Below are positions 40,807-54,840 of a DNA stretch of 64,000 nt, in pieces. This DNA comes from Portunus trituberculatus (lineage: Eukaryota; Arthropoda; Malacostraca; Decapoda; Portunidae). How positions within the stretch are numbered: the first letter of the stretch is position 1; the number at the start of each line of letters is the position of its first letter. Under the pieces are notes generated by a model. That model did not search any database. It was not told the origin of the DNA and saw only the letters and a list, made by a program, of their open reading frames with translations. Both the position numbers and the translations under genes were made by a program. Where the stretch lies: contig NC_059268.1 of assembly GCF_017591435.1 (NCBI RefSeq), positions 8,944,184 to 9,008,183 of the forward strand. The letters are read 5' to 3'.

Positions 40807-41715
40807 CACTATATTTGACTTGAATGTTATTAAGAATTAGGTATTTTTGTATATTCATTTTTACCTGATTTTCAAAGATTTATTTCCTGATATCTCTAAT
40901 CGAAGGTTGATGAGTGTTTTTATATAAGGCAGTGTTTCCAGGACAGTCAGACGAAACATGTTCTAGGAAGTCCATCATCGTCTTTTTGTTGAAGGCTGGT
41001 GAATGAGTGACTGCAGGAATGGAAGATGCGTGCAGTGCGGTGCCATATTTAAATCAATACACGGGAACAATTCACTTTTACGTACCACAAACTCAGACGA
41101 CAGTAATCTTAAACGGCATTCAGTGTCTTGGTATTATTTTTCTAGTAATCCTGGAACTCATTTATGATTAAGGTTTTGGATAGTCCTGCTTTGACTGCAC
41201 TGTTTGAGGACACCTTTAGTGAGGATTTTTTTCAGTTTTTTGGTGCCCTTCTCCAATAACTTCTCTCAGAAAAAAATTAAGAAATGTCACGACTAAGTAA
41301 AAGGGTGCCCATGATTGTCCTCTCTATATTAAAGCTTCAATGAGGAAGGTTTTCTATCTTTTGCATTACAGAAAACGGGAACATTTCTAGTCATGCAGAA
41401 TTTATTAAAAAGAATTTAGGAATGTTACAGCATTGTTATGACAAGAATGCACGCTATTGGCATACTCTGAATTGTTGTAGGAACATTACCATCTCATGAA
41501 ATTGTGTTGAAGAGGGATAATGACGTGAAATGATGGTCACTTTTCTAGGTTAACTTCAGTAATGTATTCAAGTGTTTATAGGATGAGCAAAGTTCTCTTA
41601 ATCGGTCAGTAAATACCAAACACTTTTGTCACTTTGTAAAAAAAAAAAAGACACTAAAGGGAAAGGGTTGCAAATTTCCAACTTTGTTCCCATCACTTTC
41701 CGAGCAAAGGCTTTG

Positions 41716-41835
41716 ATGGTACGAACCGTCAGGGCGCTGGTGCTGCCCTGCGCCGCCCTCCTCTTCAGCTCGCTGGAGTGTTGCGTGGCACGTACTTACT
41801 TTGAAGCCCAGAAATGTTGCCTTCTGTTTCGTTCG
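41716..41835 (+). CDS. Weak candidate exon with signal-peptide-like start
   Basis: ATG at 41716 opens MVRTVRALVLPCAALLFSSL followed by ECCVARTYFEAQK. A short basic n-region, a 14-residue hydrophobic core and a small-residue VA cleavage-like end resemble a secretion signal. GC-rich third codon positions contrast with the AT-rich surroundings. A donor-like CG|GTAACG ends the 40-codon frame in phase 0. The start context (T at -3) is poor, the donor is weak and no downstream exon is identified. It could be chance. Confidence 0.22.
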
Positions 41836-41897
41836 GTAACGCGTGGCAGTGTCCGTTGTAGCATCCTTGCCTTCATTTTATAAGGTGCTGGTACGTT

Positions 41898-41900
<3 letters not shown>

Positions 41901-41945
<45 letters not shown>
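41901..41945. repeat. (GA)n microsatellite
   Basis: GA run with one extra A near 41935. Confidence 0.96.
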
Positions 41946-42164
41946 CAGCATCCAGAAGACTACATGAATACATAAAGTCCAGTTCGATATTGAGTGTGCG
42001 AAGATTTTCTGTAATATTGGGAGGTCGTGAGAAAGGTCGCTCAGCCCTTTTCTCGAATTGTCTGCATGGGTCTTCTACCTCATTTTTGTGTTCGTCCTTC
42101 TGTTTCTTTCTTTGTCGCGGTCTGTTAACTATGCGTCTTTGTGTCTGCCTGTCTGTCTCTGTAT

Positions 42165-42168
<4 letters not shown>

Positions 42169-42249
<81 letters not shown>
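42169..42249. repeat. (TC)40 microsatellite
   Basis: Perfect TC run. Confidence 0.98.
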
Positions 42250-42252
<3 letters not shown>

Positions 42253-42693
42253 CACTTCAAGAGTTATTAATCACTTTCATAAAGAATCATGGGTGTTTTT
42301 TTCTTCGCGTGTCAGTTATTACCTGTATCATGCCTTCTATCCTAGTGAGGCGTTTCCCATTATTAGAAAAGTCACATGTTATTAAGCGCTTTGCAAAAAC
42401 TTTTCATTCATTCCGTCTCATTTTCAATACAGATATTAAGTACTCCTATTGAACTTTCTCCGACAGTGTTTCTTTTCACTTTTATTATTTTCTTTTTGTA
42501 TCAGAGACCAAGCCAAGGGAAACAAAAGAAAAGATATAAAGGAAGAAAAATGTTCACTGTAATGATGTATTCTTTTCTACAGTTAGTCTTTATTTATGCT
42601 GCCTCGTACCTAATCTGTCTACCACATTGTTTAAAGAATCACTTAGGTGGAAATTCTAGTGAGCAGGCATTTCTGGTTTTCATGGAGTTGCGA

Positions 42694-42873
<180 letters not shown>

Positions 42874-42900
42874 TTTAATAAGAGAATGTGGCCAACTTAC

Positions 42901-43104
42901 AACAACAGGAGAAACTAGGTCCTTTTCATAGAAACCTCGACGATTCCCAAAGCCTGTGCGGTCCGCGGGTGGCGTCAGGCCCGAGTGGAGGCCGCGATAA
43001 AGCTTGGCATATATCCTGGCGGAAGGCGGTAACGCGAGGCTCAGTGTCTCCTTCACGAGCTGCACCACGGCGGGGCGTAGCGGGTCCTCGCCGCCCGCGT
43101 CCAT
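42901..43104 (-). CDS. First coding exon of an unidentified protein
   Basis: The minus-strand ATG at 43104 has a good context (G at -3, G at +4). It opens a 204-nt, 68-codon frame: MDAGGEDPLRPAVVQLVKET, then LSLALPPSARIYAKLYRGLH, then SGLTPPADRTGFGNRRGFYE, ending KDLVSPVV. It ends exactly in phase 0 at a consensus donor GTAAGT (42900-42895). Codon third positions are strongly GC-rich in an AT-rich region, as expected of real coding DNA. The protein looks soluble and basic, with no signal peptide or membrane segment. I do not recognise the family. An RIYAKLYRGL segment contains L-Y-R, but that alone does not establish LYR-family membership. Opposite-strand frames are also open, so GC content alone cannot be excluded. 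Further exons would lie at lower coordinates; none is identified. Confidence 0.5.
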
Positions 43105-43126
43105 CCCGCTGCTATCCCGACACGAT

Positions 43127-43192
43127 TTAGCGGTCGTTCGCCCCACTCGTGTCCCCGCCGCTTGCCCTTGGAGGGACGCCTCGTCGCACCAT
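43127..43192 (-). promoter_or_regulatory. Upstream ORF in the putative 5' UTR
   Basis: A minus-strand ATG at 43192 opens 21 codons (MVRRGVPPRASGGDTSGAND...) ending in TAA at 43129-43127, 22 nt before the main start at 43104 and in a different frame. If the 43.1-kb exon is transcribed from here, such a uORF could lower translation of the main frame. GC-rich, CpG-rich context extends to about 43200, compatible with a promoter-proximal region. Confidence 0.3.
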
Positions 43193-43564
43193 CTGAGAGA
43201 CCTTGGCCAACTTCTAACTTAGCTTTGCGAGGAAATGTGTTTTGTGCAATCTTACTGATACACTATCCAGGGGAACTGTAGCCGTCTTTGTATACTGACT
43301 ACTCAGTTGGAGTTGCTGCATGTACATGAACTGGGCAGATGGTATAAATTTACTCTGGCCGTCCTTATATTCCAGACAGGCTTCTCTGTTTATACCTGAT
43401 AAAAGATATTGTCTATCTATACATAAATAGATAAGAAATTGATAAGTAGATGAGTTTTATATTTCCTTTTTATTTGTTGAGTATAAGTTCTGATGCTGGA
43501 AGTTTTGTCTTTGATATTTGCGTAGAAAAGCTTTTGAAAGGAGGATGTGTTTTACAGTAGCAGA

Positions 43565-43628
43565 TTGATTTAGTGCGAATCGATTAGAAATGTTGATTTA
43601 GTGCGAATCGATTAGAATTGTTGATTTA
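43565..43628. repeat. 28-bp minisatellite, 2.3 copies
   Basis: TTGATTTAGTGCGAATCGAT plus 8 bp at 43565-43592 is repeated at 43593-43620 with one difference, and begins again at 43621. Confidence 0.9.
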
Positions 43629-43998
43629 AAGCGGCAACTAAAAGAGACGTTTTTTTTTTTTTTTTTTTTTTAACGAATAACTTTATTTCAAGAGAAGTTA
43701 AATTGGCGTGCATTGTTTTCCCGTCACAAGAAGCTTACTTTAGAGCAACTTTTCGATTTAGTGGAAAATCTCTTTTCGCCCCTAACTGGCGTCATCAACG
43801 TTCTACTGTACTTCACTCTGCCTTATTTTAGATTTTTTTTTTTCTTGCGGCCCACTCGTCATTCTGTTCCGGAAATGTTATTGGTATCGTTGTTGTTCGA
43901 AGCACGGGTTAGTGATGGAATGTAAACACGCTGTCCCCGTTAAACTTAGAAGCAAAGAAAGACACAGGGGAAAACTCCGTCTATTTCCATTTCCAGCC

Positions 43999-44000
<2 letters not shown>

Positions 44001-44040
<40 letters not shown>
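44001..44040. repeat. (TG)20 microsatellite
   Basis: Perfect TG run decaying on the right into GTGAGTGAGTG and GTGTGGGTGTGGG. Confidence 0.96.
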
Positions 44041-44041
<1 letters not shown>

Positions 44042-45125
44042 TGAGTGAGTGAATGGGGTAGGTGTGTGGGTGTGGGTCGGTGTATATGTGTCTGCCTGTA
44101 TGCTTGGCTGTACACGAGCGTGGGTATTTGGCATTAACACTGTTAAAAGAAAAAAAGTTCGCCATTTTTTTTTTTTCCAGTCAGGAATAGTTCGAAGGAG
44201 GATCTTGATATGTATTTTTTTTATAGATTATTATTGTATATTACCTGTTAAATATTTCATGAAATCAATATGCACTTTGCCGAGTGTTGCTCACAAGTAT
44301 TTTTAGGTAATCTAATGAACCTGTTCTAGATATATTATTGCCGTTGATTTTAATTTTACACTCATATCTTAGTTCACAATGCTTTTCAACTAGTTATCAC
44401 CTTTTCATCGTAAGAAGAAAACAAACATACGATTCGTTTTACTTATTTATATGAGATCTGATACTCCTGAAGGATAAAGGAAAAAAATACTTGTTAACTT
44501 AAGCCGCCTAATAAATATATAAACCTGAAAATACTACGCTTAACTTGAATATTTATATTTTATCGCATGAGACCAACAAAATATATAAGTAAACACATAC
44601 TGAACCCTTACGCCACGCTACACAGTCAGGACAGGAAGTACTCGTAACACGAAAAAAAATAGAGGAGCGAGGAAAACGAACACAGCCGGAAGTAGAAGAG
44701 AAATATAAAGTTTTTTGGGATGAGCTGTGCTTGAGGCAACTCCGGCAAGAAATGAGTGCCATTAAACTGAGAGGAGTTTCCATGAACTGCAACAAAGGCT
44801 TCGAGTTGAGAGAAAAAAAAGGCAGTAACGTAGAGAAAGAGATAGAGAGAGAGATTCCAGGCGTGACATGAGTCCTTACTGGTGTGGCGCGAGATACACA
44901 CAAGTGGTACTGGTTAGTGATAGAGACCGGCTCAGAGAAGAGACCAGGTGAATTCTGAAGGAAGAGAACGTTGATAGACACCAGTAATTTGAAATATCTA
45001 AGAGACAAAAGGACTCAACTACACGTGTGTTCTTTAGTCCATTGGAGGTAAAAAGATAAGGTGATTTTGTGTAGCGTATATATAAAATCCTCTGCCATCC
45101 GCTAGGTTTTGTAAATGTGTTTTTG

Positions 45126-45371
<246 letters not shown>

Positions 45372-45897
45372 ACTTGATGGCATGAACTATTCTTGCTTGT
45401 TCGCTGGAATATTGGCAGCTACAATGCGCCGCCGTGGGCCGCCGCTGAATAATGGTCGTGACAAGCAAGGCCAACAACAAGTAACAGGAGCAGGCTGCGG
45501 TAGAGTTCCAAAACGGCAACATCGTTAATTTCTTTGCGGTAAAAAAAGCCATTGCGTTAAATTCTTTTGGAGTATCGTATAACGTGAAGAAAGTTTTCGG
45601 CCTCTGTGAAACAAACGTATTACAGTAAGCGCGATATTTTATTCTGGTTAAAGATTAAAAGTTAGTAATACCTTTAAAGGAGAAAACGTGAATACTTCCC
45701 ACTCTTATTCAGACCAAAGCACGAAGTGACGGCAATGTTTGCTTTCATGTCAGATTTAATTTAAGTCAGGAAAAAAAATATTATCCGCAACTTCACCAAC
45801 TCTATAATTTAGAGTCAACACAACAACACAAAACAATGCCTCAAAGTTTTTAGCGAGAGAGCAACAACGGTCTGAGAAATAACCACAGGGATAAAGC

Positions 45898-45902
<5 letters not shown>

Positions 45903-45980
<78 letters not shown>
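45903..45980. repeat. (AG)39 microsatellite
   Basis: Perfect AG run. Confidence 0.98.
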
Positions 45981-45985
<5 letters not shown>

Positions 45986-46293
45986 TCGAGTCACAAAGTC
46001 AGGCTAATGAGGGCGAGACGCAAGAGAGAAGCATCCTATTTAGTCTGGTCCACGTCCTGAGGGGTGGAGAGGGAAGGGACGGAGTGAAGAGGTTAAATTG
46101 GACACATTAAGTTCTCCTCGCGTCCTCCCTGTGGCTGCTTGAGTGAAGAGAGAGAGAAGGGTTTTGAGGCCGAAGAGAGGAGGAGACGGAAGAAACGGAA
46201 GGAAAAGGAAGAGATGGAGGAAAGGGAGGAGAAGGAAAGAACTGAGTGGCGAGGAAGATAAAACGAGAAATTGTGTACCAGGGTAAAGATCGT

Positions 46294-46296
<3 letters not shown>

Positions 46297-46335
<39 letters not shown>
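46297..46335. repeat. (GT)19 microsatellite
   Basis: Perfect GT run. Confidence 0.97.
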
Positions 46336-46336
<1 letters not shown>

Positions 46337-47231
46337 ACGCTGTGTGTCTAATGAAAATGATAATAATAAGATGAAACGGTTTTGTTTAGGTTGCAACCGT
46401 GAAAGTGTGAATGTTCATGTTGATATTAATGTGTTTTTAGTGTTTACAGAGTATGAGGGATTACAGTGCCAAGTTGAAATGCTTTACAAAGAAAACTGAA
46501 AGGAATTTTATGAGTGTGGTGGTGTGTGGTGCCTCTCATGCAAGCCTCGGTCATGCAGGTGAGGAAGATGACACGTAGCTCCGACATTAAAAAGTCTTTA
46601 AGCACACACCAAAGCCTGAACAGTTCTGTTTTACATTCATTTCCAAGATATTACTGATAATGTCTCTATAATTTTCATTTACTTCCACTTGCCACTGAGG
46701 AGCTGGGAGGGACAAGAAGGTAGAAAGGTTACGTTCTGTGTCTGGCTGTGTGTGTGCGTGTCAGGGATGAGGCCTGGAAGTGCTGAACTGAATAGAAAGG
46801 TAATGAACAATACAAACTAGTGAGGAAGTATGGTTAAGTTTATATATCTTATCTGCTGTGTAATTCGCGTGATGTGTCTGTCCGTGTGTAGCTCAGTGCT
46901 GAGGGCTGAGTGTGCTGGGTTAATGGGAGGCCTCGTGCTGGCTGATGGCCGTTGATGGAGAGTGATGTCCGCTGACACACTGTGATGGCGTGTGATTGAC
47001 ACCAAATAGATGTCATTTAAACAAAAATTACTAATCCAGCGTGACATGTTTGCGTATTGTGTTGCCACTTCATTACCAAATACTGCAACCCAGCTTATTA
47101 CAGCATTTTTATTTGCTTTATGCTGGTAATAATGCTTCTAATAAAGTAGTAAATGTTTTTTGTTACTTTAGATATATAGTCTTATGTAAATTGTTTATAT
47201 CAATTTGTCTGAAAATCTGCCCTGCTATCTG

Positions 47232-47234
<3 letters not shown>

Positions 47235-47328
<94 letters not shown>
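47235..47328. repeat. (AT)47 microsatellite
   Basis: Perfect AT run, about 94 bp. Confidence 0.98.
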
Positions 47329-47330
<2 letters not shown>

Positions 47331-47815
47331 AATATACATGTGTGATCTCCTAAAGTCGCACCACAAGAGAAATGGAAAATATCCAATATATGTTCAACTA
47401 ATCCTTGGAAATGCTAAATGAGATGCCTCCCGTAAGAATGCTCATTATACATTAATGAGTGTATTGTGAGATATTCTCACTGTTGAATAATTCATGTATT
47501 GTATTCACCGGTCAAAGGCTTGACAGGCTATAAGTATTTCATTTGTATACATTAAGTTTTTTTTTTGTGTTATTTATATCTTTGTGCACTGACTCTTTTT
47601 GCTTATGCATTTGATTTTATTAGCAAGTTTTATTAGTATCATTATATTATCAACGTATTTAAATTTTTCATTGTATTCTAAGCGGTGTTTCTGTGTTGGC
47701 AGGTGAGCGAGGAATGAAAGTTGCCGTGCTGTTGCTGATCACAGGGAAGTAATACATCCTAGCAGTTTGTGTGACGTATTGATTCTTGCTATAGACGCCG
47801 AATATACAAGTGAAG

Positions 47816-47817
<2 letters not shown>

Positions 47818-47897
<80 letters not shown>
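47818..47897. repeat. (CA)40 microsatellite
   Basis: Perfect CA run. Confidence 0.98.
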
Positions 47898-47899
<2 letters not shown>

Positions 47900-48335
47900 G
47901 GTACAAACAGAGAAGCGGAACAACGTTGGTCTCAGTCTTTGTCTTGTTTATTTTTGTGTCCTTGTTACTACTTCCATCACCTTCCCTTCCCTTCCTCTAC
48001 CTTCCTCTCCCCTTCTTTTCCATCCCATCTTCCCTTCTTTCTTTTTCTGCTTGCCTTTTCTTGTTCCTCCCCATGCTCTTGTTTCCTCGCCTTCACTTTT
48101 TTTTTTTTTTTTATCTTTTCACGTTAAACTTTCTTCTTCCACCTGCCTTGCCTTCCTGACCTGGGCCTCCTCTTGCACCAATTCTTGCCTGGCTCACACC
48201 CTGGCCGCGCTTCGCTTTTGTTTTGTTTTTCGCAGCCTCTCTGTTTTCTGCTCACCTCCTGCCTTCGTCGCCTCTCCCATTCTCCTCTCCTCCATTTCCT
48301 TCTCTCTTTGTAAACGGAAGGTGATTTTTCTTTGT

Positions 48336-48456
<121 letters not shown>

Positions 48457-48969
48457 ATACACATTTTTGATCGTAAGAAAGGACAAAAGAGAAACAGCTA
48501 AACCGTTGCAAAATTTAATAGTTAATAGTTAAAAGAGAGAAAATACTAGTTGACTCTTGCATTACTAAGAATAAGAGTGCGTGTAGAGAAAAAAAAAATA
48601 GACACTTTAACCATGGTCACTTCGAAGAGACACGTATTTTTGATATAAGAAAGAGTGTGTAAGGCAGCGAGACAAGTGAGGATCCGGGAAGAAGCTAGCT
48701 AGACGTTGTAAAAAACACTCTACTCTCCAACTTGACGAGTTCCTCAGAATCATCATCGCTCAGGGAAATTGACGGCTTCTCTGAGACGCTCAAGACTCTT
48801 CCCTTCATGTTTTTGGCATACTCTGTTCTATATTCTGGCCACGCACCCGAGTACCCATAAAGTGTGGGAAAAAATACATGAAATACTTAATTGGACCCTA
48901 GAGTCATATTTCATTCGACGATAGAATTATGTAAAACTCAGGATATCTTATGTGAGAGCCAAACTTTCC

Positions 48970-49180
<211 letters not shown>

Positions 49181-49295
49181 GCACCCTTGTTTCCTTTGAT
49201 GCAAACATTCTCCCACCAGTCGTCTGTTATGCAAGAGGTGTGTGGTCAGCAGGAACACAGGCGCCTCTATGAGAGTTAAATTTCCAGACAGTATT

Positions 49296-49628
49296 GGACC
49301 ACCTCGTCTTTGTTCTGGCTCTGTAAATGTAAGGGAGAGGTTTTCGTTCTCTCTGTTTTTTGCTGTTTCTCCACACTGAATCACTAATACCTCGTCCTCC
49401 TTTTTTTTTATATTTTTAGGGGTTGTATACTTCATTTTCTCCTTTGCCTCAGCCTACATACGTTTTGGACCACCTTGTCTGTGTTCTGGTTCTGTAAATG
49501 CAAGGGCTGTAGTTATCTCATTGTTTTTGCTATATTTTTCGCATTGAATCATTAATCTCTGGTCGTGATCTTATTTTTTAGAGGTATATACTTCAGTCTC
49601 TCTTTTATCTCAGCCTACATACGTTATA
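49296..49628. repeat. Diverged tandem duplication, period about 170 bp
   Basis: Copies 49296-49466 and 49467-49628 both start GGACCACCT(C/T)GTCT, continue GTTCTGG(C/T)TCTGTAAATG, and end with CTCAGCCTACATACGTT. Point differences and small indels lie between. Confidence 0.88.
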
Positions 49629-49951
49629 CTGTCGGTCTCTATAGTGAATCTTTTCAGTCTCTGTAGTCGCTGTCTATTACGGCGTGTAACTTCATAACTT
49701 CGACTTCACACACTTCTTACACGACAGGTGATTGGACGGCTTGCCAATGGAATTCAGGGCGTGATGACAGCTGAGTCTCTGAAGCGTGGAGGCGAACCAA
49801 TCACAGGCTCTACATTTCCTTGACATTTTATGACGTGACGATAAAGAAATGGCGTCACCTTCCTTTTCCAGCAAGTATGCAATCAATTCTTGTGTCAGCC
49901 ACTCGGCACCGCTTCGTATGAGAGTATGGATTTTTCCTTTTCGTTTATATG

Positions 49952-49954
<3 letters not shown>

Positions 49955-50030
<76 letters not shown>
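49955..50030. repeat. (GA)38 microsatellite
   Basis: Perfect GA run. Confidence 0.98.
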
Positions 50031-50031
<1 letters not shown>

Positions 50032-50272
50032 GTAATGAGATAAAAAAAAAAACAGACAGGAGTAGACGGTAGTAGGTAAAGTTCCACGATAGATTAAAGA
50101 CAACAGAAAATTGAAGGAATGAAAGAACGAGTACAAAAGCAAGTAAGGAAAAAGAAAAAAGACAATGAAAAAATGCAACTTTTCAAACGGACAGGCAATC
50201 AAGTGAATAAAATCAATAGACGGACAGACAGACAAGATGTTCCTTGATCTGAAAGACAAAAAGAAAAACGAT

Positions 50273-50388
<116 letters not shown>

Positions 50389-51154
50389 GTGTAGTGTTTC
50401 GAAGCGATGTATTGGATTCTTTTTTTTTTCTGCGTCATGTCACTTTTATATTCTTTTTTAACCATTACCAATCACACAGACGGGAAGACATACAGACATC
50501 GAGACATTCAGACATCCAGACATCCAGACGGTACAAAGTGAAACCCATTGGCGTGCAGTAAAACACAAGAGACTCACACTATCTTGTTAATTTCCACTCA
50601 TTCTCCATCATCATCATCATCATTGTCATCATCAGCATGCGTACTAATCCACTCAGAAGTCTCTCCAAACTCGCTCCTCTCATACCTCTCAGTCCCTCTT
50701 CTTATTTCCAGCAAAGTTCTCTTCAAACAATCATCTAATTTATCTTCGTTCTCAGCCTTATAGTTTTCCTCCCACCACTAGATTGCTCTTACATTACATT
50801 ACACATCCGTATGTTATCCACCCCACACGTGTCATGTCCTGCTTACCACCTAACAAAGTATGGGACAACATTATTTCCTTCGCCAATTGAGAACTCTTCC
50901 ATAATCTTCAACGTTATGTAGGACTCTTGCCTTTTACTATTCTTTCAAAATGATTCAACAGCTTAGGAAATTCAGAACTAACTGCCTGTTCTAGTGTGTT
51001 CCTGCGTCTATGTAAGCATTTATGTGCTCTGAATATTGAGAAAGGGAGACAACAAATTTATAAAAGATGAAATTGACGGAATCGCACTCCAATACAACAA
51101 GATCGTTAGATAAACCATAAGAAGAGCCATCGATTTAACAGTAAAAGTGATCAC

Positions 51155-51262
<108 letters not shown>

Positions 51263-51620
51263 GCCAGGCAAGGTAAAGTAATGGTCCAGCTTTACAATTA
51301 TCGTTGGAATGAGGCTTGAGATAAAAATGTGTCATGGCCAAACTGGGAGAAAACATTTGCTTACTCTTTTTCCTCCTGAACGGGATGGATGAGTGAGCTG
51401 TAATTTCCCTAAGTCTTCGCGATGCAGTAAATCCCACTCGGTTGATTGCTTCCTTAATTGCCAAGTCGTGTTCCGCCCCAAGTTGAAGACGTGGCCAGAA
51501 ACGAGCTAGGAGAAGGAGGTTGAGGAGTAGTAGGAGGAAGAAGAGGAGGAAGAGAAGGAGAAGGAAGTAGTAATGTTAGTAGTAGTCGTAGTAGTGGTAA
51601 TTTTTGTTACTGCTATAGTT

Positions 51621-51688
<68 letters not shown>
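51621..51688. repeat. (TAG)22 trinucleotide repeat
   Basis: Perfect TAG/GTA repeats. Reads as poly-Tyr on the minus strand in a spurious frame. Confidence 0.97.
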
Positions 51689-52388
51689 CAGTAATACTTG
51701 AAGAATAAATAAGTCTTAACAATGGAGAACGAAGAAGAGGAATTTGAAGAGGATTTGGTGGAAGAGGAGAAAGAAAATACGAAGGTGCGTAACAAGAAAG
51801 AGAATAAGAAGGATGAGGAGACGTAGAAGCAGAAGCACAGATAAGATGGAAGGAGAAGTGTAGGATGTGAAGAAATAAGAAGTGGAAGATGAGAAAAACG
51901 TAAGAACCTTTGTACATAACATATTGCTTTAGAAAGCGAGGCAGTCCGAGGAAGAAAGTCCTTTTATTTTTCCTCTCTCTCTCTTGCTGCATGAGTATGA
52001 TTTGTATCTTAGGATATATATTTTTTTTTTTCAAGAACATGTTGAACTGCTAAGCGAATGAAAAAGGACACATTTACCCTCTTGAGATCTAAGGGATACT
52101 TGAGACGTTGCCTAAAGGAGGCAAGAGATCAGCCTTCCTTTTGGCCACGTAGGGAAATGCCTTGAATGAATGTAACATGAAAGTGCTTCCAAGTGTTGCC
52201 TTTGATAACCAACCGGGTGTCCACCGTGCACAGAAAGGAGAGCAGGAGGGCAGAAAGGATGCCTACTGTCCACACTTACCGCTGGAGGGAAAAGGGAGTT
52301 ATATTATCGTAAGTCTGGGAAAAGAGGCGGTTTGCGAACGAAGCGGATGAAATGAAAACGCGCATAATAATTCAGATATCCATGGAAC

Positions 52389-52390
<2 letters not shown>

Positions 52391-52442
<52 letters not shown>
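52391..52442. repeat. (AG)26 microsatellite
   Basis: Perfect AG run. Confidence 0.98.
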
Positions 52443-52446
<4 letters not shown>

Positions 52447-53476
52447 AGTACAGGAATGAATTACTGAATGAATATTTTTGGCTGTGTCCTCTGATAGTTT
52501 TCTGCCTCTCAGCTAAGTAGTACCAGCATCTCTCCCTCAGATTAAGTCCAAGCCCTTCATCCAACTTAAAGGAAGGAAGACTGACTCTCAAATGGAAAGC
52601 CCTGTGGACCTCTGGCACTGCTTTGCTCACTGTCCCTCGCCTGAATGCACATCTCCCGGTGAGCCAGCAGTGGTACTCAAAGGATCCTCCGTAGATATCA
52701 AAACAAGTCTTAGGAAAACCTTGAAAGCAGAGAATATTAAGAAGTTTGGAATATCTTGAAGTCAGAGGTGGAAAAGAGGAGTCTGATACCCAATGCTAGA
52801 ATGTGGAGGGAAAACAAAGGGAATTAAAAGAGGATTAGGGAACAAGCGCCTGGCGAAGGTGATAATACGCAGTCGATGTTTTCCGAAGTGATGAGGTGCG
52901 TTTATAAGGAGGCCATGAATGGAGAGCTGCTTGGAAATTCATGATGGGAAGCGTTTGTCCTTAGGTCACGTAGCCTTGTTGCCACATGCATATCACTTGC
53001 TCGAGAAAATAGGGAAATGTATACCGTGGCTTCCGTGACAGGATAAACAAAGAGTAAAAATAGTTTGGTCAATTAGTAAGAAGAGAAGACCAAAAAACCG
53101 ATTAAAAGGACCTGGAGAAAACTTGTTGAGGGATGAAGACCGAGAGAGAGACAGAGAGTGAGATGGAGAGATAGAATTGCGTTAAACCTGCATAAAATTG
53201 GAGTCACAGCGGAAGATGCAAGCTGCAGGAACAACTGGAAGAGACTCTTACGTGGAGCCACCCTCAGAGTCCAGGGGAAAAGACGAAAATTTTGAAGAAA
53301 AAAAATAGGGAAATGCCATGGTTTGAGTCGTAAAATATCTAATATATATTGAGATCACTGAAGTTCTTTCCTCACAAGGAGTGGTCTTGTCCACGTGTTG
53401 CAATCAAAGGAAAAAAGAGATAAGGGAAAAAGGAATCGCACATCGACTGACTCCTGGGATGCAGTAAGTTTACAGG

Positions 53477-53478
<2 letters not shown>

Positions 53479-53551
<73 letters not shown>
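53479..53551. repeat. (CA)36 microsatellite
   Basis: Perfect CA run. Confidence 0.98.
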
Positions 53552-53553
<2 letters not shown>

Positions 53554-54840
53554 ATGAATTAAATACTTATTTCGTAGCAGTTAATAGGCAAGTTGTTTTG
53601 AACGCAAGTAAAAAACAAGTTGTTTTTACACAAAATTGTCGTCATAGAGATAAAGAAAAGAGCGAAAATTATAAGCTTTCATGGAGGATATATAAGTTTA
53701 ATATGTTATGAAAAGAAACGTCCACAAATTATTAAAGGAAGAGAGTTATTATTTCCAGAGATCCTTTCCACAGCATCCGCATGAAGTGGAATTTGGGTTC
53801 AGGAAGCATGAAATCGTTGGAGATTATAAACAACTTAAGTGAAAATCTGTCTATAGCTTACCCTCTTTTTTACATTCACTATTTTTTCTTTTGCTCCTCC
53901 TACGTTTGTCCCTAATCCAGTGTTGAATTGCCATGCGCCAATCCACGCCTGCTGCAATCCTGTATGAAGGGAAGGCAAAGACACTTGTCATTAGCCTGCC
54001 GGGGTTCATGTCACCTGATTAACGGTCGCCAAGGGAACAAGGAGAGCATCCATGCGGAAACCGAGAACCGCACTTCCCTATATTGAACACGAAATTTACA
54101 AGGAATACAAATGGATAGTTAATAATGAACCATAGAGAACAAAGTACCTGCGTATTTTTTCCTACAACAAGTGTCCACGTGCAGAAATAGGTTGTAAATT
54201 GTGGAGTGAAGAGTAAGGTTATAGCTCCTCATGCATTGCGTGCGGAAGAGAAACCTGAGAAAACTGCCTTGGGTTACGCGTTTAGTGAGAAGTGAGTTCT
54301 GGAGGTGGGCGAAGCTTAGATCAAAGGGAATGCCGCTTTGCAGTTTGATTAAAGGAAAGGTCGCCGGAGAGGGAGAAAGGGAGATAAAGGCGCACGCAGG
54401 TCACTGAAGGGAGCAAGGTGTAGTAAGGCTTTGAATATACTAGCTAGAGGAGATGATTGCCATTGGTACCGACTCTTTGTATAAATTATTAATATCTATG
54501 AAATTGTACAACATAACCACCTTATTAGAAATTGAACAGAGAACTCCAAGTAGGGAATATATTTTCAAAGTTTGAGGTGGACAATAGTGAAAAGATTGTT
54601 GCTCGAGAGAAATGTGGAGCTACACAATCCAGCGATTCACTACACCTGAAGGATAGGTAACTCAGGAAGTCAAGTGTGGCTGACTCTAGAATACATCATG
54701 TACAACAAGAGACGCTGCCTGCCTCTAACCACAGGCGGGCTCATCACCATAACAGAAGTCTTGCACGCCATCCATTGTAGCCACTAAACTAACAGAACAG
54801 GAGGAGAAAGTATGGCTTTTGTAATGCTAATAAAGACACC

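Noticed and set aside
52270..52300. Minus-strand TTTTCCCTCCAG with GTAAGT two bases later, resembling a recursive splice site
   Set aside because: Recursive sites need AG directly joined to GT. Here two extra bases (CG) intervene, so I do not list it as a candidate.
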